A DNA stretch of 36,954 nucleotides, from positions 22,054-59,007 of the forward strand of contig VRUH01000022.1 in assembly GCA_019456185.1 (NCBI GenBank), in the 5' to 3' direction. This document shows positions 1 through 6,900 of the stretch, piece after piece. Numbering within the stretch: the first letter of the stretch is position 1; every line of letters begins with the position of its first letter. The DNA comes from Candidatus Glassbacteria bacterium. Lineage in GTDB: Bacteria > Gemmatimonadota > Glassbacteria > GWA2-58-10. Both the position numbers and the translations under genes were made by a program. Below the pieces are notes generated by a model. That model made no database searches. It had not been told where the DNA came from and saw only the letters and a list, made by a program, of their open reading frames with translations.

Positions 1-744
1 GCGGGAGAGCAGAGCGCAGCCGACAGCGCCAGAGTTACGGCGTTGCTGGAGGAGACCGCCGATCCCCGGGCCTTGCCGATGCTGATTCCGGCGGCGCTGG
101 TATTCATTTTCGCGGTCAGCGGTGTTCACTTCCTGGCCGCGCTGAATATCGGTATTGTCTCGGCGCTGGTGATCGGTCCGCTGTTCGGCGTGTTCGGTCT
201 GGAAAGGGTGTTCCATATCACCGCCGAGGGTTCGGTGGCCGGCAGCGCGGTGGACGGGGCGATGGCGATGCTGCCAGTTTCGGTCCTGACCCTGCTGCTG
301 GTGACCGCCAACGGCTTGATGGAAGCCGGCGGGTTCCTGGACAGGGTCCTTCGGGCCCTGCAGAACGGAATCGCCCGGACAGTCCGGGGAGCGGAAACCG
401 CGGTGGTGGTGTTGATCTCGCTGGCGAACCTGTTCGTGCCGGTGAACACGATCGCGATGGTTGCTGTGGGACCGCTGGCCGCCCGTCTGCGGAAACCGCA
501 CAATATTCACCCCTACCGGATAGCCAACCTGCTGGATACGATCTCATGCAGTTTTCCGTTTCTGCTGCCCTACGCCGCGGTAATCGTGGCCGCGATGGCG
601 ATTCACCGCGAACTGGCCGAGTCGTTCCCGTTCGTGCCCGTGCTGGGCTGGAAGCAAATGGCGCCTTATGTTTTCTACAGCATGGCGCTGTTCGTGGTGA
701 TGGTGGTCTCGGTGGTGACAGGCTTCGGCAGGAAACGGGGTTGA
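1..744 (+). CDS. NhaC-like Na+/H+ antiporter family membrane protein, 5'-truncated
   Basis: The reading frame is open from the first base of the window, so this is the C-terminal part (about 247 residues) of a longer membrane protein. It shows about five strongly hydrophobic segments separated by short charged loops and ends in a basic tail (GFGRKRG). The stretch around NLFVPVNTIAMVAVGPLAA, followed by YRIANLLDTISCSFPFLLPY, resembles the C-terminal half of NhaC-type secondary transporters, which exchange sodium or organic anions for protons across the inner membrane. The family call is by resemblance and the substrate cannot be read from the sequence. The UroD-like gene downstream is on the same strand but 170 bp away, across a palindromic element, so a shared transcript is uncertain. 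Confidence 0.6.
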   Translation, partial: AGEQSAADSARVTALLEETADPRALPMLIPAALVFIFAVSGVHFLAALNIGIVSALVIGPLFGVFGLERVFHITAEGSVAGSAVDGAMAMLPVSVLTLLLVTANGLMEAGGFLDRVLRALQNGIARTVRGAETAVVVLISLANLFVPVNTIAMVAVGPLAARLRKPHNIHPYRIANLLDTISCSFPFLLPYAAVIVAAMAIHRELAESFPFVPVLGWKQMAPYVFYSMALFVVMVVSVVTGFGRKRG

Positions 745-777
745 GTTATTACGAGATTTGAAAAAGTCTCGATCAGC

Positions 778-852
778 GGCGGCCGGCGCGCGTCCATGGG
801 GCGCGCGGCACGGCAGTGCCGCCTGCGCTGGCCAGCGCAGGCGCCGGCCGCC
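778..852. repeat. Cloverleaf-shaped palindromic element
   Basis: A perfect 12-bp inverted repeat (GGCGGCCGGCGC at 778-789 with GCGCCGGCCGCC at 841-852) encloses three further hairpins with almost no unpaired bases between them: 790-804 (6 bp including one G-T pair, loop ATG), 807-820 (GGCAC/GTGCC, loop GGCA) and 823-840 (a perfect palindrome; its arms extend to 821-842 if the outer stem opens). An 8-bp hairpin with a GAAA tetraloop (752-771) lies just before it, 7 bp after the transporter stop. Neither is followed by a T-run, so a standard terminator is unlikely. It is not a tRNA: there is no T-loop consensus and no 7-bp anticodon arm. A REP/BIME-like or mini-transposon-like element is the best guess. 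Confidence 0.75.
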
Positions 853-913
853 CGGGTGAGCACACAATTTCCATTTCCTTTAACAATCCGATAAAAGCCA
901 GGGTAAGCACTTG

Positions 914-2116
914 ATGAATTCCAGGGATAGAGTGATCGCCGCTGTCGAGCACCGCACACCCGACCGGGTTCCGGTTGATTTCGGAGCGTCCCGCCAGACA
1001 GGGATCATGGCCGGAGCGTACAGCGGGTTGAAACAGTATCTTGGCATCGAAAGCGGCGAGACATTCGTTTTCGATCTCTACCAGATGCTGGCCGAGATTG
1101 AGGCGCCGGTGCGCGAGCGGATGGGTTCCGATGTGGTTGCGCTCAGAAACCTGGAAGGGGCCTTAGGAGTTCCGAACGTCGGGCGCAAGGATTGGAGTCT
1201 TGCTGACGGCACCCCGGTGACAGTTTCCGGGGCGTTCCAGCCGGTGGAGGATGAAAAGGGTGATTTGTTTATCGTCGGGAGTAATGGGGAGAAGATCGCG
1301 CAGATGCCTTCCGGCGGGCTCTATTTCGACAGGCTCCTCAAGGGCCCCGGCGCGGCGCATGTGGACCCGGAGCAATGGTGTATCCCGGCACTGCCCGAGG
1401 AGAACCTGAGATATCTGCAGGATCAGGCGGAGTTCTGGCGGGCGAACAGCGATTACGCGGTAATCGGTGAACTACCCGCGGTGGAGTTGTTTTACGGGTT
1501 AGGTCATTGCGGGTTCGATGACTGGATGGTGAGCCTGATAACCGAGCAGGAGTACGTACGCGAGCTCTACGAGAAAGCGCTCGAGGGCATGTGCGCCAAT
1601 TTCGACCTGTTCCACGAGGCGGTGGGGGATAAAATCGACATCGCCAAATTCAGTGATGATTTCGGGATGCAGAGCAGCGAGTTCGCCTCGCCGGAGTTGA
1701 TGCGCGAGCTGGTGCTGCCGTACTATCAGCGTTATATCGAGCATATCAAAAAACGCAACCCCGCGGTAAAAATTTTCCAGCACTGCTGCGGTTCAATTTT
1801 CAACATTCTCGGCGACATGATCGAGACCGGGGTTGAGATAATCAACCCCGTGCAGACCAGCGCGGAGAACATGGAACCCGAGCGGCTGAAAGCGACATAC
1901 GGCGGCAGGGTTTGCTTCTGGGGCGGGGGAGTGGAGAACCAGCGCGTGCTGCAGTTCGGGACTGCGGAGGAGGTGCGGGAGCAGGCCCGGCAAAGGCTGG
2001 ATATTTTCTCGCCCGGCGGTGGGTTCGTGTTCGCCACGATCCACAACATTCAGCACGGCACGCCCCCGGAGAATATCGTGGCGGCGTTCGACACGGCGCG
2101 CGAGTTCGGGGGCTAG
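914..2116 (+). CDS. Uroporphyrinogen decarboxylase-family (methyltransferase-like) protein
   Basis: A 400-residue cytoplasmic protein of the URO-D superfamily, which covers haem-pathway uroporphyrinogen decarboxylase and the zinc-dependent corrinoid methyltransferases MtaA, MtbA and CmuA. The N-terminus (RDRVIAAVEHRTPDRVPVDF) is typical of the non-HemE branch. HCCG at residues 290-293 fits the H-x-C-G zinc-ligand motif of the methyltransferase members. The C-terminus carries the family's GGGVENQ and FATIHNIQHGTPPENI segments, and the length suits the methyltransferase-like clade better than HemE (about 350 aa). I chose the ATG at 914; a TTG directly before it is in frame but adds nothing. No corrinoid protein or activating protein lies nearby, so the methyl donor is unknown and a true haem role is unlikely. 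Confidence 0.8.
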   Translation: MNSRDRVIAAVEHRTPDRVPVDFGASRQTGIMAGAYSGLKQYLGIESGETFVFDLYQMLAEIEAPVRERMGSDVVALRNLEGALGVPNVGRKDWSLADGTPVTVSGAFQPVEDEKGDLFIVGSNGEKIAQMPSGGLYFDRLLKGPGAAHVDPEQWCIPALPEENLRYLQDQAEFWRANSDYAVIGELPAVELFYGLGHCGFDDWMVSLITEQEYVRELYEKALEGMCANFDLFHEAVGDKIDIAKFSDDFGMQSSEFASPELMRELVLPYYQRYIEHIKKRNPAVKIFQHCCGSIFNILGDMIETGVEIINPVQTSAENMEPERLKATYGGRVCFWGGGVENQRVLQFGTAEEVREQARQRLDIFSPGGGFVFATIHNIQHGTPPENIVAAFDTAREFGG

Positions 2117-2139
2117 GGCTGAATCACGGGGCCGCCATG

Positions 2140-2186
2140 AAAAAAAGGCGGGACCGCATCTGGAGTTTTCCTCCAGCGGCCCCGCC
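2140..2186 (-). terminator. Rho-independent terminator of the nrd-dut operon
   Basis: Read on the minus strand, a large GC-rich hairpin (outer arm GGCGGG/CCCGCC, inner arm CTGGAG/CTCCAG with a TTTTC loop on the plus strand, 2147-2186) is followed at once by seven T residues (plus-strand A-run 2140-2146). It lies 80 bp past the dut stop codon. The long T-run lies only on this side, so it should stop minus-strand transcripts. Confidence 0.8.
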
Positions 2187-2190
2187 GGGC

Positions 2191-2215
2191 AAATTCCCCG
2201 CCACGGGGAATTTTT
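2191..2215 (+). terminator. Rho-independent terminator of the UroD-family gene
   Basis: A 9-bp stem, AAATTCCCC (2191-2199) with GGGGAATTT (2205-2213) and a GCCAC loop, runs into a stretch of five T residues (2211-2215). It is 75 bp after the stop codon of the UroD-like gene and lies beside, not within, the opposing terminator of the nrd operon. Confidence 0.75.
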
Positions 2216-2265
2216 ACCGATTCAAGCATTTTTATATCAAATAACCGAGGGCAGCATTTCCGCTC

Positions 2266-2703
2266 TTACTGCAATCCCGTGCTGCCGAACCCGCCCTCGC
2301 CGCGCGGGGACTCTTCCAGGTTCTCCACCCGGACCAGCTCGGCGCTTGCCACCGGCTGGATCAGCATCTGGGCGATCCGCATCCCCTGCTCCACCGTGAA
2401 ATCGGCGCCGCTCAGGTTCTGCAGCACAACCTTGACCTCGCCGCGGTAGCCGGAGTCGATCACCCCGGCCAGGCAGTGGATCCCGTGTTTGGCGGCCAGG
2501 CCGCTGCGGTCCCAGACCAAGCCGACATGGCCGGCGGGGATCGCCAGGCGAAGGCCGGTGGGGGCCATCACGCGCGCGCCCGCGGGGATAACCATCTCCT
2601 GGGAGGCGCGAAGGTCGAACCCGGCGTCCCCGGGGTGGGCGTAACTCGGCGGCTCGATACCCCCGGCATTCAACTGAAAAGGAACGGTCAGCTTACACTC
2701 CAC
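2266..2703 (-). CDS. dut: dUTP diphosphatase (dUTPase)
   Basis: Hydrolyses dUTP to dUMP and pyrophosphate, keeping uracil out of DNA and supplying dUMP for dTMP synthesis; the family is a cytoplasmic homotrimer. All five trimeric-dUTPase motifs are present in 145 residues: PGDAGFDL (24-31), RSG (66-68), GVIDSGYRGEV (80-90, with the catalytic Asp and Tyr), RIAQMLIQP (about 109-117) and the P-loop-like RGEGGFGSTG (134-143). Length is normal. The start is a GTG at 2703, one base past the nrdG stop (2705-2707), with a GGGGGATGAG ribosome binding site inside the end of nrdG, so translation is probably coupled. Its place as last gene of the class III reductase operon fits a dNTP-pool role. Confidence 0.95.
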   Translation of the reverse strand: MECKLTVPFQLNAGGIEPPSYAHPGDAGFDLRASQEMVIPAGARVMAPTGLRLAIPAGHVGLVWDRSGLAAKHGIHCLAGVIDSGYRGEVKVVLQNLSGADFTVEQGMRIAQMLIQPVASAELVRVENLEESPRGEGGFGSTGLQ

Positions 2704-2704
2704 C

Positions 2705-3454
2705 TCATCCCCCGCGGATAAATGTCTCCGGGAAATACTCCCGGCTGATTTTTTCGTATCGTTTCAGCGTCTTCATCGATGTGCGTTTCAGCGGCCTCCC
2801 GTTGACCGGCCCCTCGCCATGGCGTGGAGGGACATAGCCCTGGATCCGGTATCTCCTGGCCCCCGAAAGCTCCCGGCCGATCGCGTGCATGTCTTCCTCG
2901 CGATGCCAGTCCTCGACAATGGTCGTGCGGAACTCGTAGTCCACCCCCGACTCGGTGATCAATTTCACGCTCTCGACAATTTTATTCCGCTCGAGCGTCC
3001 GGCAGCCGCTGATCTCTGCATAACGGGCAAGCGGTGCCTTGTAATCCATCGCCACATAGTCCACCTGAGTCAGAGCGCTGCTCAGGATTTCGGGCATCGA
3101 GCCGTTGGTGTCGAGTTTGACCCTGAATCCCAGGTCCCTGACGCGTGAGATCAGGTCAAGCAGCTGCGGGTGGAGGGTCGGTTCGCCGCCGGAGATACAT
3201 ACCGAGTCCACCCACTGCACGCGGCTGGCCAGCAGGGTCTGTTCCAGGCGGCTCCAGGCGATAAAGTTTTTCTGGGGTTCGGCCAGCACGGTGTTGTGGC
3301 AGAAAAAACACCGCATGTTGCACCCGGAAATGAACATCACCCGGCACATCCGTCCCGGGTAATCGATCAGGCTGGGTTTTTTTAGCAGGGCGTATACCGG
3401 GCTGAGGTCTTCCCCGGTCTGTTCGATTCTGTTCTGGACAGTCTGCTGTTCCAT
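2705..3454 (-). CDS. nrdG: Anaerobic ribonucleotide reductase-activating radical SAM protein
   Basis: Uses a [4Fe-4S] cluster and S-adenosylmethionine to place the glycyl radical on NrdD. The cluster motif C-x3-C-x2-C is seen at Cys45, Cys49 and Cys52 (SGCNMRCFFCHN), preceded by SLIDYPGRM, typical of NrdG/PflA-type activases. Further on, SGGEPTLHPQLL matches the GGEP SAM-binding motif. At 249 residues it is longer than E. coli NrdG (about 154) and closer to the NrdG2/PflA-sized activases found with NrdD in anaerobes. The ATG at 3454 directly abuts the redoxin stop codon at 3455-3457, which implies coupled translation within the operon. Confidence 0.9.
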   Translation of the reverse strand: MEQQTVQNRIEQTGEDLSPVYALLKKPSLIDYPGRMCRVMFISGCNMRCFFCHNTVLAEPQKNFIAWSRLEQTLLASRVQWVDSVCISGGEPTLHPQLLDLISRVRDLGFRVKLDTNGSMPEILSSALTQVDYVAMDYKAPLARYAEISGCRTLERNKIVESVKLITESGVDYEFRTTIVEDWHREEDMHAIGRELSGARRYRIQGYVPPRHGEGPVNGRPLKRTSMKTLKRYEKISREYFPETFIRGG

Positions 3455-3847
3455 CTATCTCCGGACCTTTACCGCCATCGACGCCAGCGCCGTATCGAGC
3501 ACGCTCAGGATCGTATCGGGTTTGATCACACCCCCGGAACCGTAATCCGTTTCGAGAGCCAGGTAGGTATCGACAGTCTCTTCGCCATTGCCGACAGGCT
3601 GTTTGTACGCCACGGGCGCCAGCTTGTCGCCGTCTGTGGAGAACACCATGAAACCGGGTATGCGCTGAGGGTTGAGAGTCTCGCACTGGCAGAACCGAAC
3701 CAGCCCCTCGGCCGTACCCATGTCGTAATAAGTGAACTCGAAATCAGTGTATGGTTTTTCGTCCAGAATTTTGCTCAGCCGCTTTTTTAGCACGTCGCAC
3801 TTGTCGCAACCCTGTTTGCCGAACACGGCAAGCTGAAAATTCTTCAT
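3455..3847 (-). CDS. Glutaredoxin/NrdH-like redoxin in the class III RNR operon
   Basis: A small (130 aa) thioredoxin-fold protein. The first strand leads to C-D-K-C (Cys14 and Cys17), and IPGF gives the expected cis-proline after the second half of the fold. An additional CQC lies mid-protein. I start it at the ATG at 3847 because GGGAG lies eight bases upstream; an in-frame ATG at 3862 lacks such a site. It sits between nrdD (20-nt gap) and nrdG (0-nt gap). Some class III reductases (the NrdD2 type of methanogens and some bacteria) take electrons from a redoxin rather than formate. Its position suggests this job, but that is inference from context. A general thiol-disulfide role is the alternative. 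Confidence 0.75.
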   Translation of the reverse strand: MKNFQLAVFGKQGCDKCDVLKKRLSKILDEKPYTDFEFTYYDMGTAEGLVRFCQCETLNPQRIPGFMVFSTDGDKLAPVAYKQPVGNGEETVDTYLALETDYGSGGVIKPDTILSVLDTALASMAVKVRR

Positions 3848-3867
3848 CCGGTTAACTCCCATGCGCT

Positions 3868-6558
3868 TTATTTAGTTACAAGCTCGCTGCTGTCGGCGCA
3901 GACCCGGTAGTCGCCCTGATGACGGGAGACCAGTTCACCCTCGCGTTTACTTCTGTTCCAGTTTTCGATCTTGCTGAAATAACCCACCACCCTGGTTTCG
4001 CCGTAAACCTTGTCGCTGCCGCAGGAGGGGCACGTTTCGCTCAAGCCCCGGCTGATCTCGGTGCAGTCAGTGCAGAACGTGAACTCGGGGCTGATCGTGA
4101 GTTGAGCGCTCTGGGTCCGGAAGAACGTGTCGCGCACGAGGCGGTAGATCGTCTGCGGATCGGGCTGCTCCTCGCCGACAAACGCATGTGTTATCGCGCC
4201 GCTCTCGATCATCGAGTGGAACCGCGCCTGCATGCGGATCCGCTCCACCATATCCACCGGCGCATCGGCCGCCAGGTGCACGGAGTTGGTGTAATAGACA
4301 GTGTCGTTCTCGATCGAGCCTTTGACCACGGTGGCCGCCTGCCGGTTGAAATAGATCAGGTCGGTCTTGGCCAGCCGTCGCGTGGCGCTTTCGGCCGGAG
4401 TCTCCTCGAGGGTCACTTTCAGACGGTGTTTTTCGGCCAGCTTGCGGGCCTTGAGAAACATCGCCGCGATAATCCGCAGGCCCTGTTCGATTGCCTCCTC
4501 GTCCTCATGCAGCTGCTTGCCGGAAATATACTGGACCGCGTCGTTGAGCCCGATCAGGCCGATAATGTAGGTGGCCTCGTCAATATCCACGTAAGGTGTG
4601 CCGTCCATGCTCGGTTTGCCGATCTGCCACAGCGGTCTCCCCGGGCCTTCCGCCATCCGGCCGATATTGCTCCGCTTCTGCAGGTGGGCCTCCATCGCGA
4701 TATCCATCATGTCGAGCGCCTCCTCGATCAGGCCCTCGACAGTTTTCGCACCCCTCTTTTCCGCCCGGTAGGCAGCCTGGGGGATATTGATTGTCACGTT
4801 CTGGAAGCCGCAGAACCGCATGCTCTCAGGATGCATCAGCATGTAGTTGTCATCGATCGTGGTCCGCAGGCGGCAGCAGGCGCTGAGCGTCACCTCGTCC
4901 CGGTCGAACACGAAATAAGTGGAGCCGTTGCGGCTGGCCAGTTCGCAGGCCTCGTCCAGCAGCTTGCGCTGCTCCGGGTCGCGGAAAGAGTCCTCGTTGA
5001 TATGGAAATCGCACTTGGGGAACTCGAACACCTTGCCGTAACGGTCGCCCTCGCCGAAAACCTCCAGCAGCGCGCTGGTGAACTCGCGGGCGGTTTGCTC
5101 GTAGTCCCGGTAGGTGACAATCCGCTCGCCGCGCTGGTCGAGGTCCTTGCCTGCGGCCGGGTCGATTTCGACCGCGCCGGTCTTTTCGTTCAGGATTTCG
5201 CGGTAGACCGCCCGTCCGCCGTTTTCCCCGCTCAGGCTCAGTTCCATCAGGTTGTGGCCGCAGCTGTCCCTGACCCCGGTGGTTCCCTCCTCCAGCGCCA
5301 CGGTGCCGCCGCCGGGCAGGGCCAGCATGTACTTGCCTCCCGGTCCCACGGCTGGCACATCGGCCAGGTAGCGCGGCACGCCGGAGTGGATGTTATAGTC
5401 CAGGAACAGGGTCTGGCCGCCCCGGCTGAATGCGTTCTGGCTGCCGTTGAAGACAAGTTCCTGGGCGATCTGCTTGAGTTCGGTGCGGCTTTTGCCCTCC
5501 AGCAGAGGGGCGTAGAACACGTTGATGTAGCTGATCCCCAGCGCGCCGGCGTAATTGGCCTGCATCGAGGCCAGAAAAGTGTTCAGGTGCCCGGTCAGCA
5601 CCGATGCGCTGCGGGCGGGCTTGCTTTCGGTATTCAGGTTTTCCAGCCCGGTGAGGCCGTATTTCTTGATATACTCCAGGCTGTGGCTGCTGCAGTAGAC
5701 CCGGTGGGGGTAGCCGAGGTCGTGGACATGGATTGCACCGGTGTCGTGAGCCCGCTTGACCTCTGCCGAGTAAACATTTTCCAGCGCCCACTGCTTGAGC
5801 ACCAGTTCGGCTATCGAGAGGTTGACCGCCTCGGGGTTGTTACTGACTATGTTGCTGTTCTCGGTGCTCTTGGCAAACATCAGCGTTTCGACAAACTCGC
5901 GGGGGACGGCGTAGATACTGAGGTCCTTGAGCTGCTCGCGCAGCCCCCGGCCGTAAAGCTCGTTGTTAACCAGTTCTCTGATCAGCGCGGTGTTGACCGT
6001 GCTGAAATCACCGCTGATGATCTGATTCTCGACCGACTTGGCCACCGCGTTGGCCAGCTCGACGCTGAGACCGGTTTCGCGGATCAGTTGCCGGACAATT
6101 TTCCCCCTGTCCCAGGGGTGCACCACCTCGTCGGTGATCGATTCGACCAGCAGCAGGCTGGCGTCGGTGACGTCCACGCTGCCGCCTCCCTCGTGGCGGA
6201 CCCTGATCCTTTGCCGCGCGGTCTCGCGCATCTTGCGGTATCGCTTGTAGATCGCCACCACCTGCGGCATCCGGTTTTCGGCCAGCACGATCTCGACCAG
6301 GTCCTGCACGTCTTCGATCTCGGGAATCCGCTCGCCCTTGCCGTTGGGATATACGTAGTATTCGCTCTGCGGGTCGTCCAGGTAAGCGGCCACCTTGTCG
6401 GTAACCTCCGCCAGCCTGGACTCATCGATCGGGGTACCCTCCTGGCGGCTGACCGCCTCGGCGGCCTTTTTCACTGCATTGGTGATTTTATCCGGATCGA
6501 ACGGTACGACAGTTCCGTTGCGTTTCCTGAAATAGACGAATGGGACCGTAGAGGGCAT
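3868..6558 (-). CDS. nrdD: Anaerobic (class III) ribonucleoside-triphosphate reductase
   Basis: Reduces NTPs to dNTPs with a glycyl radical under anoxia. The 896 residues begin with an ATP-cone (about 6-105: FRKRNGTVVPFDPDKI to IYKRYRKMRE). A second ATP-cone-like stretch is visible at about 125-215, followed by the catalytic barrel. The C-terminus has a four-cysteine zinc site (Cys829, 832, 843, 846) and the radical loop RVVGY with Gly859. The length is greater than E. coli NrdD (712), explained by the duplicated regulatory N-terminus. The ATG at 6558 has GGGAGG a few bases upstream. It is first in the operon nrdD-redoxin-nrdG-dut. A promoter, a candidate NrdR site and a structured leader precede it. 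Confidence 0.95.
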   Translation of the reverse strand: MPSTVPFVYFRKRNGTVVPFDPDKITNAVKKAAEAVSRQEGTPIDESRLAEVTDKVAAYLDDPQSEYYVYPNGKGERIPEIEDVQDLVEIVLAENRMPQVVAIYKRYRKMRETARQRIRVRHEGGGSVDVTDASLLLVESITDEVVHPWDRGKIVRQLIRETGLSVELANAVAKSVENQIISGDFSTVNTALIRELVNNELYGRGLREQLKDLSIYAVPREFVETLMFAKSTENSNIVSNNPEAVNLSIAELVLKQWALENVYSAEVKRAHDTGAIHVHDLGYPHRVYCSSHSLEYIKKYGLTGLENLNTESKPARSASVLTGHLNTFLASMQANYAGALGISYINVFYAPLLEGKSRTELKQIAQELVFNGSQNAFSRGGQTLFLDYNIHSGVPRYLADVPAVGPGGKYMLALPGGGTVALEEGTTGVRDSCGHNLMELSLSGENGGRAVYREILNEKTGAVEIDPAAGKDLDQRGERIVTYRDYEQTAREFTSALLEVFGEGDRYGKVFEFPKCDFHINEDSFRDPEQRKLLDEACELASRNGSTYFVFDRDEVTLSACCRLRTTIDDNYMLMHPESMRFCGFQNVTINIPQAAYRAEKRGAKTVEGLIEEALDMMDIAMEAHLQKRSNIGRMAEGPGRPLWQIGKPSMDGTPYVDIDEATYIIGLIGLNDAVQYISGKQLHEDEEAIEQGLRIIAAMFLKARKLAEKHRLKVTLEETPAESATRRLAKTDLIYFNRQAATVVKGSIENDTVYYTNSVHLAADAPVDMVERIRMQARFHSMIESGAITHAFVGEEQPDPQTIYRLVRDTFFRTQSAQLTISPEFTFCTDCTEISRGLSETCPSCGSDKVYGETRVVGYFSKIENWNRSKREGELVSRHQGDYRVCADSSELVTK

Positions 6559-6648
6559 GAAACCTCCCGAGGCGCATGGGGGTAAATACGGTATCTGATG
6601 TTCTAGAATCCAAGAACGGGCTGGGCAAAACCCGCGTTTGATTCAGCT

Positions 6649-6715
6649 TTATGTCCGGACTGCTGGCAGACCAACTTGGTTCCGGTGGGCAAAAGCGAAA
6701 GTCGCCTGCGCATAA
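6649..6715 (-). other. Structured 5' leader of nrdD with a perfect three-way junction
   Basis: Within the roughly 200-nt leader implied by the promoter at 6765-6794, five helices can be drawn. TTATG/CATAA (6649-6653 with 6711-6715) encloses GCGA/TCGC (6695-6705) and a gap-free three-way junction: CCGGA/TCCGG (6655-6659 with 6681-6685) holding CTGC/GCAG (6660-6669) and ACCAA/TTGGT (6670-6680) with no unpaired base at the junction. Closer to the start codon are GTTCT/AGAAC and GGG/CCC hairpins. No riboswitch class I know matches. It could be a regulatory leader, or a palindrome acting at the DNA level. Confidence 0.45.
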
Positions 6716-6764
6716 CCACATGACCTGAACAGATTTAACTGTAGAGCTAGCGGCAGACGTGTTA

Positions 6765-6794
6765 TATATAAAAACAACACACGGGTAGTGTCAA
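6765..6794 (-). promoter_or_regulatory. Predicted sigma70-type promoter of nrdD
   Basis: On the minus strand a perfect -35 TTGACA (6794-6789) is followed after 18 bp by TATATA (6770-6765), in an AT-rich stretch. This would start RNA near 6758 and leave a leader of about 200 nt before the nrdD ATG. The divergent TPR gene begins about 140 bp away, so its promoter must lie in the same region. Confidence 0.5.
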
Positions 6795-6801
6795 GAGAGA
6801 A

Positions 6802-6817
6802 ACACCATATGTAGTAG
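6802..6817. promoter_or_regulatory. Candidate NrdR box
   Basis: ACACCATATGTAGTAG matches 12 of 16 positions of the NrdR consensus acaCwAtATaTwGtgt. It lies just upstream of the nrdD -35 hexamer. NrdR is the usual repressor of bacterial ribonucleotide reductase genes and normally binds two boxes in phase. The AT-rich -10 region about four helical turns away is only a weak second match, so the call is tentative. Confidence 0.35.
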
Positions 6818-6900
6818 TTTTTTTTAGTAGGGGCACAAAATCTTGTAATATTTTACCCTTTTTGCATTTGCATCGATTATCTGTCGCCATACATGCGATA

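Noticed and set aside
778-852. A tRNA or tRNA-like gene, because of the cloverleaf shape
   Set aside because: There is no GGTTCRA T-loop, no 7-base anticodon loop, and the arms have the wrong lengths.
3919-6585. 888-codon open frame antisense to nrdD
   Set aside because: It mirrors nrdD codon for codon; long antisense frames are expected opposite high-GC genes, and the product resembles no family and has no ribosome binding site.
6559-6758. Cobalamin riboswitch before nrdD (AGATACC near the start codon recalls part of the B12 box)
   Set aside because: The other conserved cobalamin-aptamer elements (GCCACTG, GGGAA, GGTG segments) are missing.
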